From an uncultured Bacteroidales bacterium (GTDB lineage Bacteria > Bacteroidota > Bacteroidia > Bacteroidales > P3): DNA of 64,000 nucleotides. Positions 52,894-59,715 of this stretch are shown in pieces; positions within the stretch are counted from its first letter, which is position 1; every line of letters begins with the position of its first letter. The notes under the pieces are model-generated. The model was given only the letters and a program-made list of their open reading frames with translations. It was not told where the DNA came from and did no database searches. The position numbers and the translations under genes are program-made. The DNA lies in contig CAMIVE010000004.1 in assembly GCA_946401725.1 (NCBI GenBank), forward strand, positions 19,668 to 83,667, written 5' to 3'.

Positions 52894-53709
52894 ATGCAAC
52901 CCCTGCTCACCCTCCTTCCCGCCGCCATCCAAGGCTTTCCAAAGCTGTCTTTGATCGACATCATCGACATCCTGCTGGTCACCATCCTGGCCTATCAGAT
53001 ATACAAGGCCGTGCGTGAGACCAATGTGCTGCGCATCTTCTGGGCGGTCATCATCATCTATGTGTTGTGGCAGCTCTCCACCCTGCTCAACATGCGGCTG
53101 ATGTCCACCATCCTGGGGCAGTTTATCTCCATCGGACTGATACTGCTCATCATCGTCTTCCAGCCTGAAATCCGGCGCTTCCTGCTGCTGGTGGGGACCA
53201 AGACAAGCATGAGTGGCGACACAGTCCTCAAACGGTTCCGCTTCTGGAAGAAAAGCATGAGCGACCAGAACGCCGCAGTCGAACTGGATCCTTACATCCA
53301 GGCCTGCATGCACATGTCGCAGAGCAAGACGGGCGCCCTGATTGTCTTCATCCGCCAGAATGAGGTGGGCGATATCATCGGCACTGGCGAGCGCATCGAC
53401 GCCGTCGTCTCTTCGGCGTTGCTGGAGACCCTCTTTTTCAAGAATTCCCCCCTGCACGACGGTGCAGTGCTTGTCAAGGGCAACAAGGTGGTTGCCGCCC
53501 GTTGCATCCTTCCCGTCTCCTCCAATCTCAACATCGACCCCAACCTGGGCTTGCGCCACCGCTCTGCCATCGGAGTCACCGAGCAGCTCGATGTCATCTC
53601 GGTCATCGTCTCCGAAGAGACCGGCGCCATCTCCTATGCCGTCGGTGGCGAAATCCACCACGACGTCACCCCCGTCCAGCTGCGCAGCTACCTGAGCGAA
53701 GCATTGTAA
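52894..53709 (+). CDS. cdaA: Membrane diadenylate cyclase CdaA
   Basis: A 271-residue protein. Three transmembrane segments lie in the first ~100 residues (IIDILLVTILAYQIYKAV, FWAVIIIYVLWQLSTLL, FISIGLILLIIVFQPEI). The DisA_N cyclase domain follows, with the catalytic NSPLHDGAVLVKGN (DGA motif) near residue 187 and GLRHRSAIGVTEQ (RHR motif) near 223. It makes cyclic di-AMP, which controls potassium and osmotic balance and cell-wall homeostasis. The folP-cdaA order is common in Bacteroidetes. No CdaR or GlmM neighbour is present, unlike in Firmicutes. Confidence 0.96.
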   Translation: MQPLLTLLPAAIQGFPKLSLIDIIDILLVTILAYQIYKAVRETNVLRIFWAVIIIYVLWQLSTLLNMRLMSTILGQFISIGLILLIIVFQPEIRRFLLLVGTKTSMSGDTVLKRFRFWKKSMSDQNAAVELDPYIQACMHMSQSKTGALIVFIRQNEVGDIIGTGERIDAVVSSALLETLFFKNSPLHDGAVLVKGNKVVAARCILPVSSNLNIDPNLGLRHRSAIGVTEQLDVISVIVSEETGAISYAVGGEIHHDVTPVQLRSYLSEAL

Positions 53710-53815
53710 GCAGACAGCTTTTAACTTTTTTTAACAGTCGTTAACGCAACAAAAACCATCATTCGTGTGACATATCGTTGAAGACACTGTAAAGCAGATT
53801 CAATAATAACGAATC

Positions 53816-55381
53816 ATGAAAAAGAATTGTTTTATTGCTTTTCTGACTATTGTCGGTTTCCTGTCCTGCGCTTTTGATTTACAGGCACAAACAAACAACC
53901 CCTATCCTGCCCGACATCACAAGTATCACTATACGGAGTGGTATGACGAGTGTTTTATGTATCAAAACGGCGGTTGGTATGACTCTGTTTTGTATGAAAA
54001 CATCTACTTCATTCACGTCGGAAGTGGTTATCTCGCCAAACGGGAATACACCGACCATCCCATCCGCGTTCGGGGGCTGGTAGGGCTGGTGGCACCAGAA
54101 TCAAGATGGAATCATTTGAGCTACGATCGATTGCCCGAATACTTATATTTAATCAAACGAATCGACTATGTCGACACCATCATGCCACAATCTCCCATTC
54201 AACATTTCAGAGTGCAAGTCATCGATTCTGTGCGTTTCGACACGGTGATTCCAAGATTTTTTGAACTGAAACAAGCATGTAGCGAGATTCCCTCACAGTA
54301 TTGCTTCGCGTATGAGGCATACTTTAAAAGTCCCATCATCATGGATTCGGAGTTCTACATAGCCGGATCCAATAATAGTGGAAAAGAGCGAGTAATTAAC
54401 GCCAATGGAGATTATGGTGCATTCATTTACCATCCCGTCGACTATTTAGAGGTTAAAGCAGACTTTGTACCTGTGGAACACTGGCCTGGAGGTTCTTTTC
54501 CGTATCCTTACACTATGGATTTCATCTATACTTTGGCATGCCACGCCGAAGGGGAGCACAACACCATGTTATTTTCAAATTCGCCCTATGCGTTGACAGG
54601 TTACGATTGGATCCCCTACCCCTTCACCGGAGACCCGTGGTTTGAGACGACCTATATATACCCTCATGACCCCTATGGGCTTTACTTCCCGATTGTATTT
54701 CACTATCAATTGGATGCACAGCCAGATGATTCCACTATGGGAGCAGTGGAAGGAAGCGGTTACTATGATGACAACGCAAATCCTGTAATCCATGCCATCC
54801 CGAACGAAGGCTATGCCTTCCGTCACTGGAACGACGGCAACACAGATAATCCCCGTACCGTCATACTCTCTCAGGACACTGCATTCATCGCTTACTTCTC
54901 CGAAGCAGCGTACTTCAACGTGTCCGGTCAGTCGAACAACATGGAATGGGGGACTGTGGAGGGCAGCGGAGTCTATGCCGAACAGACCGAGGCGACACTG
55001 ACCGCCGTCCCGGCGCCACACTGCATCTTCGAACAGTGGAGCGACGGCGACTGGCACAGCACCCGCACCCTCATGGTGACACAGGACACAACGCTCACCG
55101 CCATCTTCTGGTACGACTCGAGCCTGGCGATTCAGGAACTGCGCCAACTGAAATTCGGCATCGCACCCAATCCGACCGGTTCACTCCTGACAGTGACCAC
55201 GGACGACAAAGGACCTGCCTTGGTTGAAGTCTTTGACAACAGCGGCCGTTGCGTGCTGCAAAAGAAAGTCCAAGGTCCACAGGAAACAATCGATGTCTCA
55301 TCGCTACCCGACGGTCATTACACGCTACGACTTACGATGAATGAGAAAAGCGGGACAAGGCGATTCATCAAACATCAATGA
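53816..55381 (+). CDS. Modular T9SS cargo with InlB-like B-repeats and a sorting domain
   Basis: A 521-residue secreted protein: signal peptide (cut near LQAQTNN), an unrecognised N-terminal region (~25-300; YQNGGWYDSVLYENIYFIHV, HYTEWYDECF), two ~68-residue divergent InlB-type repeats and a T9SS type A sorting domain. The repeats are GAVEGSGYYDDNANPVIHAI and WGTVEGSGVYAEQTEATLTA, each ending in a FRHWNDG or FEQWSDG plus DTAFIAYF or DTTLTAIF. The sorting domain starts at GIAPNPTGSLLTVT and ends LRLTMNEKSGTRRFIKHQ. The passenger part looks A/T-richer than the repeats and sorting domain. Probably a surface or secreted adhesion or binding protein. Confidence 0.85.
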   Translation: MKKNCFIAFLTIVGFLSCAFDLQAQTNNPYPARHHKYHYTEWYDECFMYQNGGWYDSVLYENIYFIHVGSGYLAKREYTDHPIRVRGLVGLVAPESRWNHLSYDRLPEYLYLIKRIDYVDTIMPQSPIQHFRVQVIDSVRFDTVIPRFFELKQACSEIPSQYCFAYEAYFKSPIIMDSEFYIAGSNNSGKERVINANGDYGAFIYHPVDYLEVKADFVPVEHWPGGSFPYPYTMDFIYTLACHAEGEHNTMLFSNSPYALTGYDWIPYPFTGDPWFETTYIYPHDPYGLYFPIVFHYQLDAQPDDSTMGAVEGSGYYDDNANPVIHAIPNEGYAFRHWNDGNTDNPRTVILSQDTAFIAYFSEAAYFNVSGQSNNMEWGTVEGSGVYAEQTEATLTAVPAPHCIFEQWSDGDWHSTRTLMVTQDTTLTAIFWYDSSLAIQELRQLKFGIAPNPTGSLLTVTTDDKGPALVEVFDNSGRCVLQKKVQGPQETIDVSSLPDGHYTLRLTMNEKSGTRRFIKHQ

Positions 55382-55389
55382 AAATAAAT

Positions 55390-55428
55390 TTGAGGGAGCT
55401 GTAAGATTTCAGCTCCCTCAATCGTTTT
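55390..55428 (+). terminator. Terminator of the T9SS cargo gene
   Basis: TTGAGGGAGCTG, loop of 8, CAGCTCCCTCAA is a perfect 12-bp stem 8 bases after the stop codon; ATCGTTTTATT follows. Confidence 0.9.
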
Positions 55429-55572
55429 ATTGTGAGTATAGGAAGTATTAAAAGGAAGTGAATCTTGTCCTTTTTAACTCCCACTCAAGCGCAGCGCCCC
55501 TTTCAAGTGAAACGAACCTTTTAAACCTATCAACATATCAACAAACCTTTTCAACTATTAAATAATAATGTG

Positions 55573-55580
55573 TATCTTTG
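55573..55580 (+). promoter_or_regulatory. -7 element of the M16 peptidase gene
   Basis: TATCTTTG fits TAnnTTTG and stands 53 bases before the ATG at 55634. It follows an AACCTTTTAAACC-rich stretch (55515-55560), so here the C/T/A-rich repeat lies upstream of the promoter rather than in the leader. Confidence 0.75.
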
Positions 55581-55633
55581 CAAATTGCGGAAATAATCAA
55601 TTATCAATATAATCACTTAAATTTCAAACACAA

Positions 55634-58477
55634 ATGAAGAAACAACTGTTCATTTTCGTTCTCTTTTTGTTTGCAGTGGCCGGTATGAGCTTCGCCCAGC
55701 CGGGTATGGCCACCCCCAAGAAAGAGAAAAAAACCGACCTCACCGCCAAGGTGCCGGTCGACAAGAAGGTGCGTTTAGGTAAGCTCGACAACGGCATTAC
55801 CTATTACATCCGCGCCAACAAGAAACCCGAAGGCCGCGTCCAGTTCCGTCTGGCCGTCAACGCCGGTTCCGTCATGGAAGACGACGACCAGCAGGGTCTG
55901 GCTCACTTCGTTGAGCACATGGCTTTCAACGGTACAGAGTATTATCCCCACAACGAGCTGATCAGCAAATTGCAGTCGAAGGGCGTCCAGTTTGGCGGCC
56001 ACGTCAACGCATGGACCAGCTTCGACGAGACCGTCTATTACGTCAACATGCCCAACGACGACGAGATGTTGGAGATGGGTATGAAAATCCTTGACGGATG
56101 GGCATCCAAACTGCTCATGGACCCCAAGGAGCTCGATGCCGAGCGCGGTGTTATCCGCGAAGAATGGCGTGGCCGTCTGGGTGCTCAGGACCGTCTGCAG
56201 AAGCAGTACTGGCCCATCATGCTCCAGGGCTCCCGCTATGCCGATCGTATCCCCATCGGACTGGAGAGCGTCATCATGAACTTCCAGCGCCCGGTGATTA
56301 TGCGCTTCTACAATGACTGGTACCGTCCCGACCTGCAGGCCGTCATCATCGTCGGCGACATCGACGTCGACCAGATGGAAGCCAAGGTGAAAGAATACTT
56401 CTCCGACAACAAGATGCCCGCCAACCCCAAACCGCGTCCCGACTTTGAGGTGCCCGGCAACAAAGAGCCCCTCGTGGCCATCGCTACCGATAAAGAGGCT
56501 TCCTCTGCCGGTATCCAGATGATGTGGAAACATGAGAAAGCTCCTCAGGGCACCGTAGGCGACTACCGTCAGATGCTGGTCCGCACCCTGGCGACCAACA
56601 TGATCAATGCCCGTTTCGCCGATATGGCTGAGAAAGCCTCGGCACCCTTCCTCCAGGCCGGCGGCGGCTATGGCGGATTCATCGGCAAACACACCGACGC
56701 CTTCTACCTCTCCGCCTATCCGAAGGACAACCGCATCGAGGATGCTACCGCTCTGTTGCTGAAAGAGATGAAACGTGTCGACGAGCACGGCTTTGTCAAG
56801 ACAGAGCTGGAGCGCGCCAAAGAGAGCCTTCTCGAAGGCTACCGTAAGAGCGCCAAGGAGCTCAATAAGACCCAGAGCAACAGCTTCGCCCAGGAATACA
56901 CCAACCACTTCCTCGAAGGCGAAGTCATCCCCGGCATCCGTCAGGAAGACGCCTACGCCCGTGAATTCGTCCCCGGCATCACCCTCGAAGAAGTCAACGC
57001 AGTGGTGAAAGACTGGATTACCGACGAGAACCTCATCTATATCCTCACCGCCCCCGAGAAGGACGGATACAAAGTCCCCACCAAGGCTGAAGTCCTCAAG
57101 ATTGTTGCCAACAGCAAGAAGGAGGTCACCGAACCGTGGGTTGACAACTACAAAGAGGAGCCGCTGTTCACCAAGGAAGTCAAGGCGGTCACTCCCACCG
57201 TCGTTTCCACAAACAGCGTCATGGACTATACCGAGTACTCCCTCCCCAACGGCATCACTTTCGTTGTGAAGAAGACTAACTACAAAGCCGACGAAATCCT
57301 GATTAGAAGCTTCGCTTTCGGCGGCACCAGCATGTATTCCGACAACGAGGCCTTCATGGCCGGAAGCGTCGCCGGATTGGTTGACGATGCCGGTATCGGC
57401 AACTTCAGCAGCACCCAGCTGAGCAAGAAGCTGCAGGGCAAGACCCTCAGCATCAGCCCTGAAATCGGCGGCACCACCCAAGGATTCAGCGGCAACTGCT
57501 CGCCCAAAGACCTCGAGACCGTCATGCAGCTCATCTACCTCTACTATGACGCTCCGCGCAAAGACAAAGAGTCGTTCGACCGCAACATCGAGGCACTCCG
57601 CACCCAGGCCCGCATGGCCGAAGCCAACCCCCAAGCCAAATTCATGAAGGATTACTACGGCAAGGCCTATAACAACAACCCCCGTCTGGTCATCCTGCCT
57701 ACCGACAAAGACATCGACCGCATCGATTTCGAACGCGTATACGAGATCTACAACGAGCGTTTCTGCGATGCCTCCAACCAGAAGTTCTTCTTTGTCGGCA
57801 ACATCTCCGACGAGGAAATCGCCATTATCGCCAAATATCTCAACAGCCTCCCCGTCAACGGAAAGCAGAGAGGCGACAAGAAAATCGACCGCTCTCCCAA
57901 ACTGGCCGAAGGCGTGAACCACAGCCTCACACTTGCCGGCACCGACAAGCAGGGTATGGTCCTTATCCAGGGCGAGACCCGCGGTTTCCATGGCGACCTG
58001 CGTGAGCGTCTGGTTGTCAACGCCCTTGGCGAAGCGCTCCAGATCAGAACCACCGAGGTGATCCGCGAGAAAATGGGTGAGACCTACAGCCCCTACGCCA
58101 CCGCCAGCTACGACATTGATTTCGACGGTGAGGTCAGCTGGATGTTCTACCTGCAGTGCGCTCCCGAGAACTGCGCAAGCGTCGAGAAGGCCGCCATCGG
58201 TCTGATCAAGGAGTGCATCAAGAAAGGATGCTCCAAAGAAGTGCTCAACAAAGTGAAACTCCAGATGATCAAGGAACGTGAGACCCGTATGCAGGAGAAC
58301 AGCTTCTGGATGGGCCAGATCATGGGCAGCTACCTCTACGGTGAGAACCGCGACGCCAACATCTCCGACTACGAGAATATGGTCAACAGCATCACCGTGG
58401 CCGATATCAAACGCATTGCCAAGACCTATTTCAACCTCAAACACTACATGGTAGGTACACTGAAACCCGAAAACTAA
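55634..58477 (+). CDS. M16 family zinc metallopeptidase (insulinase/pitrilysin type)
   Basis: A 947-residue exported peptidase with a signal peptide (cut near SFAQPG). The inverted zinc motif HFVEH is at residues 91-95, in GLAHFVEHMAFNGTEYYPHN, and the third ligand Glu lies in ELDAERGVIREEWRG (~170-177). A second, catalytically inactive M16 half starts near residue 530 (YTEYSLPNGITFVVKKTNY) and contains REKMGETYSPYATASYDI. The protein thus has the usual two-lobed chamber for peptides and small proteins in the periplasm. It is well expressed by codon look and has its own promoter and a palindromic terminator. Confidence 0.95.
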   Translation: MKKQLFIFVLFLFAVAGMSFAQPGMATPKKEKKTDLTAKVPVDKKVRLGKLDNGITYYIRANKKPEGRVQFRLAVNAGSVMEDDDQQGLAHFVEHMAFNGTEYYPHNELISKLQSKGVQFGGHVNAWTSFDETVYYVNMPNDDEMLEMGMKILDGWASKLLMDPKELDAERGVIREEWRGRLGAQDRLQKQYWPIMLQGSRYADRIPIGLESVIMNFQRPVIMRFYNDWYRPDLQAVIIVGDIDVDQMEAKVKEYFSDNKMPANPKPRPDFEVPGNKEPLVAIATDKEASSAGIQMMWKHEKAPQGTVGDYRQMLVRTLATNMINARFADMAEKASAPFLQAGGGYGGFIGKHTDAFYLSAYPKDNRIEDATALLLKEMKRVDEHGFVKTELERAKESLLEGYRKSAKELNKTQSNSFAQEYTNHFLEGEVIPGIRQEDAYAREFVPGITLEEVNAVVKDWITDENLIYILTAPEKDGYKVPTKAEVLKIVANSKKEVTEPWVDNYKEEPLFTKEVKAVTPTVVSTNSVMDYTEYSLPNGITFVVKKTNYKADEILIRSFAFGGTSMYSDNEAFMAGSVAGLVDDAGIGNFSSTQLSKKLQGKTLSISPEIGGTTQGFSGNCSPKDLETVMQLIYLYYDAPRKDKESFDRNIEALRTQARMAEANPQAKFMKDYYGKAYNNNPRLVILPTDKDIDRIDFERVYEIYNERFCDASNQKFFFVGNISDEEIAIIAKYLNSLPVNGKQRGDKKIDRSPKLAEGVNHSLTLAGTDKQGMVLIQGETRGFHGDLRERLVVNALGEALQIRTTEVIREKMGETYSPYATASYDIDFDGEVSWMFYLQCAPENCASVEKAAIGLIKECIKKGCSKEVLNKVKLQMIKERETRMQENSFWMGQIMGSYLYGENRDANISDYENMVNSITVADIKRIAKTYFNLKHYMVGTLKPEN

Positions 58478-58492
58478 TTTTTATCCAATAGA

Positions 58493-58528
58493 AAATGAGG
58501 CAACACGCCATGGCGTGTTGCCTCATTT
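58493..58528 (+). terminator. 36-bp perfect palindrome behind the M16 gene
   Basis: The 18-base arm AAATGAGGCAACACGCCA is followed without a spacer by its exact complement TGGCGTGTTGCCTCATTT. It lies 15 bases after the stop codon. As RNA it folds to a long hairpin ending in a T-rich side, so a terminator is most likely; a two-fold protein site is the alternative. Confidence 0.85.
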
Positions 58529-58540
58529 CATTATAGTATG

Positions 58541-59383
58541 ATGAATCATCCTGAATTTCTCTTTCGCCGCGACCCCGAAAGCCATAAGGGCGACTACGGT
58601 CATGCGCTCCTTGTGGCGGGCAGCTACGGCAAGATGGGTGCCGCCGTCCTTGCGGCACGTGCCTGCCTGCGTTCGGGCGTCGGTCTGCTGACCGTCCATG
58701 TACCCCGCTGCGGTGTCGACATCCTGCAGACGGCAGTCCCGGAGGCCATGCTATCTATCGACAGCGACGACCATCTCTTCACCTCGCTTCCAGCCAATCT
58801 CGACCGGTTTGACGCTATCGCCGTCGGACCCGGACTGGGTACCGACGAGCGGACCCAGGCCGCCCTGCTTGCCCTGCTGGAGAAACGGCAGGAATGGCTG
58901 CGCAAAGGGGAACAGCTGCCGTTGGTGATCGATGCCGACGGACTCAACAACCTTGCCAAGCATCCTGAAGCCTTGCATCTGGCCGAAGGGGCCGTCATCA
59001 CACCCCATACGCGTGAGTACCAGCGCCTCTTTGGCGATGCCGAGACCCAGCAGATGGCAGACCTGCACCATCTGGTCATCGTGAAAAAGGCACACCGCAC
59101 CGGCATCTTTGCTCCCCGACAGGAGCCCATTATCAATGGCACCGGCAACCCGGGCATGGCCACCGCCGGCAGCGGCGATGTGCTGACAGGCATCCTGCTG
59201 GGACTGGCAGCACAGAACAGCGCCTACTCCCTCCGCCACCAAAGTACGCTCTGGCTGCAACAGGAAATCGCCGCCCTGGCAGTCCATCTACATGGCGCCG
59301 CCGGCGACAAAGCCGCCGCCCACCGTTCGCAAGCCTCTCTGCTTGCCTCCGACATCGTGGACCATCTGAGCGATGTGCTCTGA
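58541..59383 (+). CDS. nnrD: ADP-dependent NAD(P)H-hydrate dehydratase
   Basis: A 280-residue ribokinase-fold enzyme. FLFRRDPESHKGDYGHALLV starts it, with AIAVGPGLGTDERTQ, VIDADGLNNLAKH, TPHTREYQRLFGD and the ATP/ADP loop GNPGMATAGSGDVLTGILLG. It repairs hydrated NAD(P)H using ADP. In E. coli this domain is fused to the NnrE epimerase; here it stands alone, and the epimerase is not in the window. The start at 58541 is preferred over 58538 (one extra Met). No terminator is visible behind it before the next promoter at 59443. Confidence 0.94.
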   Translation: MNHPEFLFRRDPESHKGDYGHALLVAGSYGKMGAAVLAARACLRSGVGLLTVHVPRCGVDILQTAVPEAMLSIDSDDHLFTSLPANLDRFDAIAVGPGLGTDERTQAALLALLEKRQEWLRKGEQLPLVIDADGLNNLAKHPEALHLAEGAVITPHTREYQRLFGDAETQQMADLHHLVIVKKAHRTGIFAPRQEPIINGTGNPGMATAGSGDVLTGILLGLAAQNSAYSLRHQSTLWLQQEIAALAVHLHGAAGDKAAAHRSQASLLASDIVDHLSDVL

Positions 59384-59442
59384 ATTCGTGCCTTTCATGT
59401 TCTTTTTCCACCTGCCTGTTTTAAGTATGAAGATATTTATGT
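59384..59442. other. Spacer between nnrD and the accessory promoter
   Basis: Short gene-free stretch ending in A/T-rich sequence. I see no hairpin or coding signal in it. It marks the change from housekeeping genes to the accessory block. Confidence 0.5.
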
Positions 59443-59450
59443 ATCTTTGC
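59443..59450 (+). promoter_or_regulatory. -7 element upstream of the structured RNA and methyltransferase
   Basis: TATCTTTG, a consensus -7 box. Transcription should start near 59457, giving a ~235-base RNA up to the terminator at 59690, or a long leader of the methyltransferase gene if read-through occurs. Confidence 0.72.
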
Positions 59451-59551
59451 ACCTTGAAAACAAAAAGACATTTATAAACGAAAACAACATAACAATTAAG
59501 AACATAGCATAAACATAGACATATAATTAGAAGCGTTTTTGCTTTTCTTTG

Positions 59552-59690
59552 CTATCGGGAAATCTGGTAAATTTCACACTTAGTACACAAGAGAAGGAAA
59601 ACGCTCGCGGGTATCCGTGAGCTTTTCTTGTTTGTACTAGGGTTTACCAGAGCCTCCGATAGAACAGAAATGTCTCACGGGTTCTTTTTT
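59552..59690 (+). ncRNA. Putative structured RNA: 111-nt extended hairpin plus terminator
   Basis: Five helices nest within 59552-59662. CTATCGG/CCGATAG (59552-59558 with 59656-59662) and TCTGGTAAA/TTTACCAGA (59563-59571 with 59643-59651) close it. TAGTACA/TGTACTA (59581-59587 with 59633-59639) and CAAGAGAAG/CTTTTCTTG (59588-59596 with 59622-59630) continue it. GCTCGCGG, loop GTAT, CCGTGAGC (59603-59622) caps it. Side bulges are TTTCACA and GAAAAC. An AGAAC...GTTCT hairpin with a T-run follows at 59661-59690. A 6S-like RNA, an attenuator or a regulatory RNA of the downstream enzyme are all possible. I cannot match it to a known class. Confidence 0.6.
59661..59690 (+). terminator. Terminator of the structured RNA / attenuator of the methyltransferase gene
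   Basis: AGAAC pairs with GTTCT around a small AGA-aatg-TCT hairpin and is followed by six T, 26 bases before the ATG at 59716. Its 5' arm overlaps the last two bases of the CCGATAG helix, so the two structures could compete. Confidence 0.6.
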
Positions 59691-59715
59691 ATGTAAGTTG
59701 AAAACCTGACAAGCA

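Noticed and set aside
55775..58444. 889-codon open frame antisense to the M16 peptidase gene
   Set aside because: Its sequence is a hydrophobic Val/Gly/Asp-rich mirror of a codon-biased gene. The plus-strand frame has a zinc site, signal peptide and promoter, while the antisense frame has no motif or leader.
59552..59662. Firm assignment of the hairpin as 6S RNA
   Set aside because: The long double-stranded form resembles 6S RNA, but the bulges are small and uneven and there is no clear large central bubble. I keep it as an unclassified structured RNA.
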